Notes: a model not told the origin generated them from the sequence alone. A stretch of 64,000 bases of DNA from RGIG9151 sp963635575 (GCA_963635575.1 CAVHFU010000002.1:1-64000), one strand, 5' to 3'; numbered from the stretch's first letter, positions 16,787 to 27,059 are shown. Program-made: numbers and translations.

Positions 16787-18496
16787 TTGAAAGAGAAAGT
16801 TATAAAAAGATTTAAAAATATAAAAGAGCTGATTTATCATTCTGCAAAAGTTTATGCTGATAATGTAGCTTTTACGGTAAAAAGCAAAAGTAAAGAAGGT
16901 ATTAAATATACGGAACATACCTATTTGGATTTATTAAATGATATAAATTGCTTTGGTACAGCCTTGCATAAACTTGGATTAAAAGAGAAAAGGGTTGCGG
17001 TAATTGGGCATAATTGCTATGAATGGGCAGTAGCACATTTAGCTAATTTAATGGGTGATATAGTTTCTGTTCCATTAGATAAGGGACTTCAAATTGGAGA
17101 GTTAGAAAGCTCTTTAATTAGAAGTAAGGTTGAGGCAATAGTATTCGACCATAAATTAAAGGATATTATAAGGGAAATAAAAGAAAGAGGAAATACCCAA
17201 ATACATCACTATGTATGCATGGAAAAAACAGATGAGTTCTTATATTTCTATGATTTACTTGAGAGTGGTAAAAAGGAAATAGAAGATGGAAATAACGAAT
17301 ATGTGACTTGTAAAATTGATGAATATAAAATGAGCATATTATTATTTACGTCTGGTACTACATCTAAGTCTAAAGCTGTTATGTTAAATCAATATGGAAT
17401 AGCTACCAATATATATGATATGCAGTTAGTTGAAACGTTTTACACGGACGATGTTAACATTGCATTTTTACCGTTTCATCATATTTTTGGTTCTACCGGA
17501 ATGCTTGTTATGCTAGCTTCAGGAGTGAGAACTGTTTTCCCTGACGGATTAAAATACATACAGCAAAATTTAGTTGAGTATAAAGTGTCTGTATTTATAG
17601 GTGTACCTATATTAATAGATAAAATGTATTCAAACATAATGAAGGAATTAAAAAAACAGAAGAAAGATAAAATTATTAAATTTTTAGTGAAATTTAGTAA
17701 TATATTGTTAAAGTGTCATATAGATACAAGAAGTACTTTCTTTAAGCCTATTAATAATGCAATAGGTGGCAATATGAGAACTATTATATCTGGAGGAGCT
17801 CCTCTTGATGCGAATGTAGCTAAGTGGTTTAATGAAATTGGTATACATCTTGTTCAAGGGTATGGCCTAACTGAGACGTCTCCTGTTATAGCTGCAGAAA
17901 ATGATTATTTAATAAAGAGTGGTACTGTAGGATTACCTATGAAAAATGTCAAAGTTAAGATTGAAAATGCCGATGCAAATGGTATAGGTGAAATAAAGGT
18001 AAAAGGACCTAATGTAATGCTAGGGTATTATGAAGATGAAGAACAAACAAAAGAAGTATTAAAAAACGGATGGTTTTATACAGGTGATTTGGGTTTTATA
18101 GATAAAGATGGGGTTTTATCTATTACAGGAAGAAAAAAAGATTTGATAGTATTAAAAAACGGTAAAAAAGTTTTCCCTGAGGAAATTGAAATATTAATAA
18201 ATCGATTGGAAGAAGTTGAAGAGTCGTTTGTTTATGGATTGCCTGATGAAAATGATAAAAACGATGTGAAAGTAGCTGTTAAAGTTGTGTATGATGAAAA
18301 AACAGTTAAATCAAAATATCCGAATGTCTCCTTGGAAGAGTTAAACAAGATAATTTGGGATAAAATTAAGGAAATAAATCAAACTCTTCCTATGTATAAA
18401 CATGTAAAGAAGTTGAGTTTGACAAGCGAACCGTTAATAAAAACAACTACAAATAAGATAAAAAGAAACGAAGAATTAAAGAAAATTTTAATGTGA
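16787..18496 (+). CDS. AMP-binding long-chain acyl-CoA synthetase-like enzyme
   Basis: About 569 residues from the TTG at 16787, preceded at 6-7 bases by AAGGATGGTG; ATG 16775 in the same frame lies inside that site. ANL-superfamily enzyme: LFTSGTTSKSKAV (P-loop), FHHIFG, GYGLTETSPV, the YTGDLGFID hinge region and a C-terminal KDLIVLKNGKKVFPEE. These activate carboxylic acids through an acyl-adenylate and usually transfer them to CoA. The GYGLTETSP motif points to the long-chain fatty acid group. It is monocistronic by its own promoter and terminator, though the terminator leads straight into the glucan synthase gene. Confidence 0.85.
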   Translation: MKEKVIKRFKNIKELIYHSAKVYADNVAFTVKSKSKEGIKYTEHTYLDLLNDINCFGTALHKLGLKEKRVAVIGHNCYEWAVAHLANLMGDIVSVPLDKGLQIGELESSLIRSKVEAIVFDHKLKDIIREIKERGNTQIHHYVCMEKTDEFLYFYDLLESGKKEIEDGNNEYVTCKIDEYKMSILLFTSGTTSKSKAVMLNQYGIATNIYDMQLVETFYTDDVNIAFLPFHHIFGSTGMLVMLASGVRTVFPDGLKYIQQNLVEYKVSVFIGVPILIDKMYSNIMKELKKQKKDKIIKFLVKFSNILLKCHIDTRSTFFKPINNAIGGNMRTIISGGAPLDANVAKWFNEIGIHLVQGYGLTETSPVIAAENDYLIKSGTVGLPMKNVKVKIENADANGIGEIKVKGPNVMLGYYEDEEQTKEVLKNGWFYTGDLGFIDKDGVLSITGRKKDLIVLKNGKKVFPEEIEILINRLEEVEESFVYGLPDENDKNDVKVAVKVVYDEKTVKSKYPNVSLEELNKIIWDKIKEINQTLPMYKHVKKLSLTSEPLIKTTTNKIKRNEELKKILM

Positions 18497-18497
18497 A

Positions 18498-18546
18498 TAA
18501 AAAGCTCTTTTTTTACCAATAATAATGGTAAAAAAGGGGCTTTTTT
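18498..18546 (+). terminator. terminator or attenuator overlapping the glucan-synthase ribosome binding site
   Basis: A 19-20-bp stem with G-U pairs (18498-18517 with 18527-18546) ends in a T run. The right arm contains the AAAAAGGGG ribosome binding site of the next gene, and no separate promoter fits between the hairpin and that gene. It may therefore control read-through and translation. Confidence 0.65.
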
Positions 18547-18548
18547 CT

Positions 18549-21500
18549 ATGAAAAATAATAAAGATAAATCGATACTTAAAATGAATAAGGATTTTTTTG
18601 CTATTTATTCTATTTATAGAAGGTTAAATGATACAAAAAATTCCAAAAACCAATTAGTACCTGCAAGTGAGTGGCTTTTGGATAATTTCTATATAATTGA
18701 AGAACATGCAAAGCAAATAAAAAGGGACTTTAATAAAAAAATATATAGGGATTTGCCTATTGTAAGTTCCGGATATACAAGAGTTTTTACGATTGCAAGA
18801 GAAATTGTAGAAAAAAATGACGGAAAAATTGATGAGAATATTATAGAAAACTTTATAAAAAAGTATGAGGAAGTTACACCGCTATATATGCGTGAAATAT
18901 GGAATTTAGGTGTAACATTAAGAATATCTCTTATAGAAAAAATAAGAAAAATAAGCGAAGAAATAGTAAGAACGTATAGTAAATGGGAACAAGCAGAAAA
19001 GTGGTTAGAAGATTATAACGAAAATTCAGAATTAAGGTTACCTGGTGTTGACGATAACTATTCTTTTTATGAGCATCTTGCTTTTAAATTAAGAAGAATG
19101 GGGAAAGACGGAATTATAGTTCTAAACCGTATTGATAATTACATAGAGAAATACGGTACAAGCATTGAAGCTATTTCGAGGAAAGAGCATAGCATTCAAG
19201 CTGAAATGAAAATTTCTATAGGAAACTCTATTCAAAGTTTAAAATATATTTCTAATATTAATTGGAATGAGCTTTTTAATAAAATAAGTGAAATTGAAAA
19301 CATTTTTAATACAGAAAAATCAGGTATTTATCCTAAAATGGATTTAGAGAGTAAAAATGCGTACAGGAGCAAAGTAGAAAAAATCGCAAAAAACTTTGAA
19401 ATTTCTGAATTGCATGTAGCTAAAAAATGTGTAGCATGTGCAGATGAAAATTATGATGATGAAAAAGCTGGACACGTCGGATATTATCTATTAGATGAAG
19501 GTAAGGAGGTTCTAATAGATAATTTAGATGTGAAAGTTCCGTTTTTATATAAACTAAAAAACTTTTTTGTGAAAAACCCATTCCCTATCTATTTAACAAC
19601 AATGATTTTATTTGCAATTATTTCTACTGTATTATTGTATTTGCTTTTTTATTTTACGACAGGGATTACAAGACTTTCTTATATCGGGTTAGTAGTTGGA
19701 TTTATTATTGCGTTTGATGGAGGAGTATGTTTTGCAAATTATCTATTTAGTAGAATATTTAAGCCTAGGGTGATACCGCGACTAGATTATATGGAAGGTA
19801 TTCCTGAGAATTCGGCTACTATGGTTATTGTTCCTACATTACTATCAAGTAAAAAAAGAGTAAGTGATATGCTAAGTAATTTAGAAAAATATTTTGTAGC
19901 AGTATCGTCTGAAAATGTGTTTTTTACATTGGTAGGAGATGCAAAAGAGAGTGAAACAGAAGATATAGAAGAGGATGAAGAAATTGTAAAAGAAGGGATA
20001 AGTACCGTAAATAGGTTAAATGAAAAGTATGGTGCTAAAAAGTTCTTTTTTGTATATAGAAAAAGATTTTTTAATGCGTCAGAAGAAAAATGGCTTGGAT
20101 GGGAAAGAAAACGTGGAGCAATACTAAAATTTAATGAATTTTTGATTGACGGTAAAAAAGAAGATTATAGATGTGTTTCGGATGGTTTTAATACTTTACC
20201 GAAAATAAAATATATATTAACAGTTGATGCAGATACAATAATTCCTATAAATGAAGCTAGAAAGTTAATTGGAGCGATTTCACATCCTGTAAATAAACCT
20301 GTATTAAATGAGGAAGAAACTGCTGTTGTTTCGGGGTACGGATTAATTCAACCACATATAGGAATAGATGTGGTAAGTGCAAACCAGAGTAAATTCTCAC
20401 AGGTATTTGCCGGAACCGGAGGAATAGACCCATATGTTTGTGCATCATCAGATATTTATCAAGATTTATTTGGGGAAGCAATCTTTACAGGAAAAGGAAT
20501 TTATGATTTGGAAGTATTCCAAAAGGTTTTAAAGGATACTTTACCTGATAATGCTATTTTAAGCCATGATTTACTTGAAGGGTCGTATCTTAGAGCGGGG
20601 CTGGCAACAGATATTGAACTAATAGATGGTTATCCTTCTAGATATAATGCTTATGCAATGCGTGCACATAGATGGATAAGAGGCGATTGGCAGATACTTT
20701 CTTGGATGTTTGGAAAGGTAAAAAATAGAGCTAATGAAACTATAAAAAATCCAATAAATAAAATATCAAAGTGGAAAATATTCGATAACCTAAGAAGAAG
20801 TTTAACAGCACCGTTTATGATGCTACTGATATTTTTGGCATTTTGGATATTGCCCGGAAATCCATTAATATGGACTGCTTTTGCAGTAATACTCGGAATA
20901 AGAGGAAACAAAAAACAATTTTTATATCAGTTTTTATTTCTTCCGTTCCAAGCTTGGCTTATGTTTAGTGCAATATGTATAACGCTATATAGAATGGTTT
21001 TTATAAAGAAAAACTTATTAGAATGGGTTACAGCAGCAGATATGGAAACTAAGTTAAAAAATACTTTAGGTAGTTTTTATTTTCTTATGAAATCTAACTT
21101 AGTTCAAGGACTTGTAATTTTTTTACTTGCGTATTTAGTAAAGGGAGACAGAGTATCGATAATTACAGGGTTATTCTTATTTGCAGTTTGGGCAATTTCA
21201 CCGATAATTGCATTTTATATAAGTAAACCACGCCATAATAAAAATGAAAATTTAAGTGATGATGAAAAGGAAGAACTAAAAATATTTGCAAAGAATACTT
21301 GGAGCTATTTTGAAATATTAATGAACACTGAAAATAATTTCCTTCCACCGGACAATTTTCAAGAAGATCCACCAAATGGAGTAGCATATAGAACATCTCC
21401 TACAAATATTGGTCTAGGGATGCTCGCGATTTTGTCAGCTTACGATTTAGGATTTATAGATAAAAATGAGTTGATAGATAGGTTTGAAAAAATATTAAAT

Positions 21501-23519
21501 ACAATTGAAAAGCTGGAGAAATGGAATGGGCATTTGCTTAATTGGTATAATACTAAAACACTAAAGCCTTTATTTCCAAGGTATATTTCTACTGTAGATA
21601 ATGGGAACTTTTTGGCTTATGCTATTACAGCTAGAGAAGGAATTAAAGAAATACTATGTGACGAGGATGAGAAAAAGAAGGAGTTTATAGAAAAAATTGA
21701 GCAGATAATTATAGGAATGGATTTTTCAATTTTATATGATAAAAAGAAAAATGTATTTTCTATCGGGTATAACCTAGAAGAAGGAAGGCTTACAAATTCA
21801 TACTATGATTTATTGGCTTCAGAAGCAAGGCAGACCAGTTTTTTAGCAGTTGCTCGTCATGAAGTTCCGGTAAAACATTGGTTTTCTTTAGGTAGAAGTT
21901 TAACGAAGTTAAATGGGCATAAGGGGCTGGTATCTTGGACAGGTACGATGTTTGAATATTTAATGCCACTTTTAGTTATGAAAAATTATTACAAAACTTT
22001 ACTTGATGAAACGTATGGTTTTGTAATAGAAAGCCAAATGATATATGCAAAAAAGAAAAATGTCATATGGGGAATTTCCGAGTCGGCATTTTATAACTTT
22101 GATATTAATTTGAATTATCAATATAAAGCATTAGGAGTTCCATGGCTAGGCTTAAAAAGAGGGCTTATAGATGATACTGTTATCTCTCCTTATTCAACTA
22201 TGTTAGCACTTATGGTTAAGCCGAAAGAAGCATATAAAAATTTAAGGGCAATGCTGGACTTTAATATGTTTGGGAGGTTTGGTTTTTATGAAGCGATTGA
22301 TTTTACTCCCGGAAGGCTTAAATTTATAACAGGCGATAAGAATTATGCACAAATAAAAAGTTATATGGCACATCATCAAGGAATGAGTTTGGTTGCAATT
22401 AATAACGTAATAAATAATTTTGTTATGCAAGAAAGATTCCATAGGGATGTTTATGTGGAGTCAGCAGAGGTACTTCTGCAAGAAAAAGTTCCCGGAGATA
22501 TAATTTATACTAAGGATAGTAAGGAAAAGGTTGTACCACCAAAACAAGTTGTTTATGAGAGTATTGATACCGATCGTGAAATAGAAATAAAAGAAAATAT
22601 AAGACCTGAATTTAATGTGCTTACGAATGGAAGTTATTCGGTAAGAATAAATGATAGGGGGATAGGAGTTTCTCAACTTAGAAATGTATCAATTTCGAGA
22701 TATAGAAGTGATTATTTAAACGAGATATATGGACAAGTATTTTATATAAGATGTATTAATACCGGTGAAATATGGTCACCAACATATCTTCCGCATTTTA
22801 AGAAACCGGATAAATATAGGACGGTTTTTTCAGGAGATAAAACTAAGTTTATTCGTAGGGATGGAAATATAGAAACTAATTATGAAGTGGTAGTAGCGAC
22901 TGAGGATAATTTAGATATAAGGCGTATTTCAATAGTAAATCATAATGACACAGAACTAGATTTTGAAGTTACAGGATTACTTGAAATTGTTAATGGAGAC
23001 CAAAATGCAGATATTGCACACAGAGCTTTTTATGGACTGTTTGTTACTACTGAACAAGAAAATGAAGTATTGCTTGCAACTCGTAAACCTAGAAATAGCA
23101 GTGAAGAAAATTTTGTGGTATTTCAAACGTCTTTTGTGAATGGAGACAGTGTTGGAGATTTTCAGTTTGAAACAGACAGAATGAAGTTCTTAGGCAGAGG
23201 AAGAAGCAATAAAAATCCAAGTGCAATATTGGAAGGAAAACCTTTACTAGGAAGTGTAGGCGGAGTTTTAGATCCAATATTTGCGCAAAGAAGAATTATA
23301 CGAGTAAAACCAAACGAAACAGCAAGTGTAAACTTTATTACCGGTATAGAGCCGGAGCGAGAAAAAGCACTGGAAACAGGTACTCGATATAGAAAAGATG
23401 AAATGATTTCAAGAGTGTTCAGATTAGCGTATGCTAGAAATCAAGTTGAATTATCATACCTTAATGTTACTTCTGATGAAGTGAAATTTTTTGATGATAT
23501 GATAAAATATTTAGTTTAA
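18549..23519 (+). CDS. cyclic beta-1,2-glucan synthase, N-terminal polypeptide (GT84 + glucoamylase-like domains)
   Basis: About 1656 residues from the ATG at 18549 (AAAAAGGGG 10 bases upstream; the earlier in-frame ATG lies in the hairpin). It resembles the first part of NdvB/ChvB/Cgs. After an N-terminal domain of ~330 residues come two membrane helices, then a GT84 glycosyltransferase with the DAD metal motif (about residues 560-562) and HRWIRGDWQ (about 707-715), and several membrane helices. A glucoamylase-like domain follows (GTMFEYLMPLL, then HHQGMSLVA). The last part is the beta-sandwich region that precedes GH94. The chain ends where NdvB would continue; the remainder is the next gene. 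Product: membrane enzyme making beta-1,2-glucan from UDP-glucose. Confidence 0.85.
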   Translation: MKNNKDKSILKMNKDFFAIYSIYRRLNDTKNSKNQLVPASEWLLDNFYIIEEHAKQIKRDFNKKIYRDLPIVSSGYTRVFTIAREIVEKNDGKIDENIIENFIKKYEEVTPLYMREIWNLGVTLRISLIEKIRKISEEIVRTYSKWEQAEKWLEDYNENSELRLPGVDDNYSFYEHLAFKLRRMGKDGIIVLNRIDNYIEKYGTSIEAISRKEHSIQAEMKISIGNSIQSLKYISNINWNELFNKISEIENIFNTEKSGIYPKMDLESKNAYRSKVEKIAKNFEISELHVAKKCVACADENYDDEKAGHVGYYLLDEGKEVLIDNLDVKVPFLYKLKNFFVKNPFPIYLTTMILFAIISTVLLYLLFYFTTGITRLSYIGLVVGFIIAFDGGVCFANYLFSRIFKPRVIPRLDYMEGIPENSATMVIVPTLLSSKKRVSDMLSNLEKYFVAVSSENVFFTLVGDAKESETEDIEEDEEIVKEGISTVNRLNEKYGAKKFFFVYRKRFFNASEEKWLGWERKRGAILKFNEFLIDGKKEDYRCVSDGFNTLPKIKYILTVDADTIIPINEARKLIGAISHPVNKPVLNEEETAVVSGYGLIQPHIGIDVVSANQSKFSQVFAGTGGIDPYVCASSDIYQDLFGEAIFTGKGIYDLEVFQKVLKDTLPDNAILSHDLLEGSYLRAGLATDIELIDGYPSRYNAYAMRAHRWIRGDWQILSWMFGKVKNRANETIKNPINKISKWKIFDNLRRSLTAPFMMLLIFLAFWILPGNPLIWTAFAVILGIRGNKKQFLYQFLFLPFQAWLMFSAICITLYRMVFIKKNLLEWVTAADMETKLKNTLGSFYFLMKSNLVQGLVIFLLAYLVKGDRVSIITGLFLFAVWAISPIIAFYISKPRHNKNENLSDDEKEELKIFAKNTWSYFEILMNTENNFLPPDNFQEDPPNGVAYRTSPTNIGLGMLAILSAYDLGFIDKNELIDRFEKILNTIEKLEKWNGHLLNWYNTKTLKPLFPRYISTVDNGNFLAYAITAREGIKEILCDEDEKKKEFIEKIEQIIIGMDFSILYDKKKNVFSIGYNLEEGRLTNSYYDLLASEARQTSFLAVARHEVPVKHWFSLGRSLTKLNGHKGLVSWTGTMFEYLMPLLVMKNYYKTLLDETYGFVIESQMIYAKKKNVIWGISESAFYNFDINLNYQYKALGVPWLGLKRGLIDDTVISPYSTMLALMVKPKEAYKNLRAMLDFNMFGRFGFYEAIDFTPGRLKFITGDKNYAQIKSYMAHHQGMSLVAINNVINNFVMQERFHRDVYVESAEVLLQEKVPGDIIYTKDSKEKVVPPKQVVYESIDTDREIEIKENIRPEFNVLTNGSYSVRINDRGIGVSQLRNVSISRYRSDYLNEIYGQVFYIRCINTGEIWSPTYLPHFKKPDKYRTVFSGDKTKFIRRDGNIETNYEVVVATEDNLDIRRISIVNHNDTELDFEVTGLLEIVNGDQNADIAHRAFYGLFVTTEQENEVLLATRKPRNSSEENFVVFQTSFVNGDSVGDFQFETDRMKFLGRGRSNKNPSAILEGKPLLGSVGGVLDPIFAQRRIIRVKPNETASVNFITGIEPEREKALETGTRYRKDEMISRVFRLAYARNQVELSYLNVTSDEVKFFDDMIKYLV

Positions 23520-23535
23520 TTATGGAGGAGAAAAG

Positions 23536-26250
23536 ATGAAAAATACTAAGGGTATCCTCTGGAGTCATGGAATTTCAGGTGATTTACCGATTGTGCTTAT
23601 TGTTATAAAAAAATATGAAGATTTAGATGTTATTTACGATATGATAAAAGCACATGAGTATTGGAGAACAAAGGGGATTTTTGTTGACCTTGTTATTTTA
23701 AGTTACGAGGAAATTAGTTACAATCATCCTTTGTGGAACAGCATATTTGAAATTGTGTCCGGCAGCCATTTGGGTAACTTACAAAATGTGTCCGGTGGAG
23801 TTTTTATGCTACGAGGAGAGATTTTAGATAAACAAGATATAGAAGAACTTATCAGTATTGCTAATATTGTGTCGGAGGATGGTGGAGTTAAGTTACCTGA
23901 AGATGTAAAATCAGAAGAACCATATAATGATAGTTTGTTAAGAACTGGCGGAAAAAGTATAGATAAAAGAAAACTTGAGTTTTTTAATGGAATTGGTGGC
24001 TTTGATGAAAAGTCAATGGAATATGTTATATATCCTACAAAAAATGAATACACTCCCCTTCCTTGGAGCAATGTAATGTGTAATAAGGATTTTGGCTGTA
24101 TAATGACGGAAGCGGGTGGCGGATATACGTGGGCATTTAACAGTAGAGAATATAGGCTTACTCCTTGGAGTAATGATGCAGTTAGTGATTTACAAGGAGA
24201 ATATGTATATCTTGAGGATTTAGACAGTAAAGAACGCTTTTCAGCCTATTTACTTCCTTACGAAACTAATGGAGGATATGAAGTGTCTTTTGGACTTGGA
24301 TACTGTAAATATCTATCTATAATATCTGATTTATTAATTGAGCTTACTGTTTTTGTGCCAAGAAAAGAGCTTGTAAAAATTTCTATGATAAAGATTAAAA
24401 ATCTAAGTGGCAGAAAAAGAAAGTTAAGTTTAAGGTATTATATTAATCCGGTACTTGCATTTAGTAATAATTTTAGAGAAAAAAATATAAAAACGACAGT
24501 TGATAATGATAAAATAATTTTTGAAAATAAATACGAAAGAGAATTTTTTAATAGTAAGGTTTATTTAACAACGGGCAAAGGCAGCAATTTTTACAAGAAA
24601 AATATTGGGGTAGAATCGTATATTAATGTTGAAATAAATGATAATGATGAATTAAATAAAGTGTTCCTTTTGGGTGCTTGTGAAAATGAAGTGATTGCAG
24701 ATAAATTTTTAGAATGGGAGAAAGCAAGTAATGAATTAGACGAAGTAAAAAAGTTTTATAAAAAAGATGTACAAAAAATAAAAGTTAACACCCCGGACAA
24801 AGCTACTAATTTACTATTAAATGGTTTTTTACTATATCAGGCACTTGTTTGCAGAATTTTTGGTAAGAGTTCATTTTATCAGTCCGGAGGAGCTACCGGA
24901 TTTAGAGACCAACTTCAAGATGTTATGCCGTTTTCGTTTATTATGCCGGAGCTTACCCGTGAGCAAATTTTATACCATGCCAGACATCAGTTTGATGAGG
25001 GAGACGTCTTGCATTGGTGGCACAAAGAAGCTCAAAAGGGAACACGAACGAGATTTTCGGACGATTTGCTATGGTTAGTTTATGTAACTAATTATTATAT
25101 AAAAGTAACTAATGATAAAAGTATTTTAGATGAACAGGTTTCGTTTGTAGAGGGTGTAGAGCTTGAGGATTATGAGGATGAAAAATATATTGAATTTGAA
25201 TATTCTCAAAATAGCGCCTCTTTATTTGCACATTGTATTTTTTCAATTGAACATGCATTAAAATTTGGAGAACATGGACTTATATTAATGGGATCAGGTG
25301 ACTGGAACGACGGAATGAATGAGGTCGGAAATAAAGGAAAAGGTGAGAGCGTATGGCTTTCGTGGTTTTTATATAAAATACTTGTTGATTTTTCTCCAAT
25401 TTGCATAGAACAAGGCAGGACTGATTTGGCGGAAAAATATAGTGAAATTGCGAGTAACTTAAAAGAACAGATTAATAATAATGCATGGGATGGCGAATGG
25501 TATAAAAGAGCATATTTTGATGATGGAACTCCTCTTGGAACGATAGAAAATGATGAGTGTAAAATAGATTCTATTTCGCAGTCTTGGAGTGTTATTTCCA
25601 GTGCAGGAGATGAAAATAAGAAAGAGAAGGCTATGAATTCACTAGATAATTATTTAATAGATAAAGAAAATGGAATTATAAAATTACTCACTCCTCCATT
25701 TTCAAAAGGAGAATTAAGGCCGGGATATATAAAGAGCTATTTAGAGGGAATTCGTGAAAATGGTGGTCAATATACTCATGCAGCTATTTGGGCAGGAATT
25801 GCTTATGCAATAATGAAAAGAGGAGATAAAGCCTTTTCTATATTTGAAATGTTAAATCCTATTAACCATAGTAGAACAGACAGTGAAATGAAAAAATATA
25901 AATTAGAACCGTATGTTATTTCTGCCGACATATATACTAATTCGCTTCATATAGGGAGAGGTGGTTGGAGTTGGTATACAGGTGCAGCATCTTGGATGTA
26001 TAGGTTTGGAATTGAATATATTTTAGGAATAAAATTTAGAGGAAATACGATTATTGTTGAGCCTTGTACAAGCTCTGACTGGAACGAATATACTTTGGAG
26101 TATAAAATTAAGGATACAACATACAACATTAATGTTAAGCTTAACTCCGGCAAAGAAAATAAGATTGTTATTGATAATGTGTTAGAAGAAGGAAACAGCT
26201 TTACTGTAATGGAAGACGGAAAGTTTCATTTTATAGAGGTATATTGCTAA
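23536..26250 (+). CDS. cyclic beta-1,2-glucan synthase, C-terminal polypeptide (GH94 phosphorylase-like)
   Basis: Protein of 904 residues that begins at ILWSHGISGDLPIVL, a segment found in the middle of full-length NdvB/ChvB. A linker, the second beta-sandwich and the GH94 (alpha/alpha)6 barrel follow, with FRDQLQDV, the GDWNDGMN block at about residues 588-595 carrying the expected catalytic Asp, and a C-terminal jelly-roll. In NdvB this region trims chain length by phosphorolysis. Its own GGAGGAG site and ATG lie 16 bp after the preceding stop, so this is a genuine second gene rather than a frameshift. Alone it could act as a 1,2-beta-oligoglucan phosphorylase. Coupled production with the first half is expected. 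Confidence 0.83.
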   Translation: MKNTKGILWSHGISGDLPIVLIVIKKYEDLDVIYDMIKAHEYWRTKGIFVDLVILSYEEISYNHPLWNSIFEIVSGSHLGNLQNVSGGVFMLRGEILDKQDIEELISIANIVSEDGGVKLPEDVKSEEPYNDSLLRTGGKSIDKRKLEFFNGIGGFDEKSMEYVIYPTKNEYTPLPWSNVMCNKDFGCIMTEAGGGYTWAFNSREYRLTPWSNDAVSDLQGEYVYLEDLDSKERFSAYLLPYETNGGYEVSFGLGYCKYLSIISDLLIELTVFVPRKELVKISMIKIKNLSGRKRKLSLRYYINPVLAFSNNFREKNIKTTVDNDKIIFENKYEREFFNSKVYLTTGKGSNFYKKNIGVESYINVEINDNDELNKVFLLGACENEVIADKFLEWEKASNELDEVKKFYKKDVQKIKVNTPDKATNLLLNGFLLYQALVCRIFGKSSFYQSGGATGFRDQLQDVMPFSFIMPELTREQILYHARHQFDEGDVLHWWHKEAQKGTRTRFSDDLLWLVYVTNYYIKVTNDKSILDEQVSFVEGVELEDYEDEKYIEFEYSQNSASLFAHCIFSIEHALKFGEHGLILMGSGDWNDGMNEVGNKGKGESVWLSWFLYKILVDFSPICIEQGRTDLAEKYSEIASNLKEQINNNAWDGEWYKRAYFDDGTPLGTIENDECKIDSISQSWSVISSAGDENKKEKAMNSLDNYLIDKENGIIKLLTPPFSKGELRPGYIKSYLEGIRENGGQYTHAAIWAGIAYAIMKRGDKAFSIFEMLNPINHSRTDSEMKKYKLEPYVISADIYTNSLHIGRGGWSWYTGAASWMYRFGIEYILGIKFRGNTIIVEPCTSSDWNEYTLEYKIKDTTYNINVKLNSGKENKIVIDNVLEEGNSFTVMEDGKFHFIEVYC

Positions 26251-26303
26251 ATTATTTACAAAATTATCAAAATGATGTAGTATGTACTTGGGAGTTGGTT
26301 AAT

Positions 26304-26726
26304 TTGGATAGAATTTTAGGCATTGATTACGGAGATAGCAGAACAGGTCTTGCTGTAAGTGATTTAATGGGGTGGACTGCCCAAGGAATTGAAACGGTAC
26401 ATCATAAGGGAAATATAAAATCTCTTTTAAATAGAATTAAAGAGATTATTGTTGAATATAATGTTAATAAAATTGTTATAGGGTATCCTAGAAATTTAAA
26501 TGGGAGTATTGGACCAAGGGCTGAAAAAACTGAAGAATTTATTAAAATTTTAATAGACAAGTTCGGTTTGGATGTGATAAAATGGGATGAATGGTTGAGT
26601 ACAGTTTCTGCTCATCGTGATATGATCGATATGAATATAAAAGGCAGAAAAAAGAGAGATATTGTGGATACAATAGCTGCCGTTCATATTTTACAGAATT
26701 ATTTGGATTCAATTTCAAATAAATAA
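26304..26726 (+). CDS. ruvX: RuvX/YqgF-family RNase H-like nuclease
   Basis: About 140 residues from the TTG at 26304, following GGGAG by 9 bases; the frame is open further upstream but the conserved protein starts with DRILGIDYGDSRTG, the first active-site block. The VIGYPRNLNGS and WDEWLSTVSA segments and the C-terminal DTIAAVHILQNYL (with the last Asp) complete the YqgF fold. It is known as a pre-16S rRNA nuclease and a putative Holliday junction resolvase. Clustering with DUF1292 and ireB is common in Clostridia. A possible promoter, TTTACA-N17-TAGTAT, lies at 26255-26283. Confidence 0.88.
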   Translation: MDRILGIDYGDSRTGLAVSDLMGWTAQGIETVHHKGNIKSLLNRIKEIIVEYNVNKIVIGYPRNLNGSIGPRAEKTEEFIKILIDKFGLDVIKWDEWLSTVSAHRDMIDMNIKGRKKRDIVDTIAAVHILQNYLDSISNK

Positions 26727-26733
26727 TTTTATT

Positions 26734-26748
26734 GTTAGCTAAGCTAAC
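26734..26748. repeat. 15-bp perfect palindrome between ruvX and the DUF1292 gene
   Basis: Two 7-bp arms (GTTAGCT and AGCTAAC) flank a single A, just upstream of the GGAGGA site. It could be an operator or a short mRNA hairpin. Confidence 0.4.
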
Positions 26749-26764
26749 GGAATGGAGGAAGAAA

Positions 26765-27055
26765 ATGAGTGAAAATGAAGAAATGAATAACGAGGAATTA
26801 GATAACATAATTGTTCTTACAGATGAAGATGGAAAAGACGTTGAGTTTGAATGGTTAGACACTATCGAAATGAAGGATAGCACTTATGTTGTTGTAATCC
26901 CTACTGAAGAAGAAACTGATGAAGTTGTAATCTTAAAGATGGAAAAAGAAGACGATGAAGAGTCGTTTGTTGGCCTTGAGGATGAAAATGAAATAAATGA
27001 AGTGTTTGAAGAATTCAAAGAAAGAAATAAAGAAATTTTTGATTTTATTGACTAA
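26765..27055 (+). CDS. DUF1292 family acidic protein
   Basis: Protein of 96 residues from the ATG at 26765 (GGAGGA upstream). The DUF1292 pattern is clear: IIVLTDEDGKDVEFEWLDTIE, then YVVVIPTEEETDEVVILKME and a very acidic C-terminal tail. The family is widespread in Firmicutes with no assigned function. It lies between ruvX and a spore gene, as commonly seen in Clostridia. Probably cytosolic; pI would be very low because about a third of residues are Asp or Glu. Confidence 0.85.
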   Translation: MSENEEMNNEELDNIIVLTDEDGKDVEFEWLDTIEMKDSTYVVVIPTEEETDEVVILKMEKEDDEESFVGLEDENEINEVFEEFKERNKEIFDFID

Positions 27056-27059
27056 AAAA

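Noticed and set aside
23517..23540. Frameshift or sequencing error splitting the glucan synthase
   Set aside because: A full GGAGGAG site and ATG precede the second part and a stretch of the usual linker is missing, so a true two-gene arrangement fits better.
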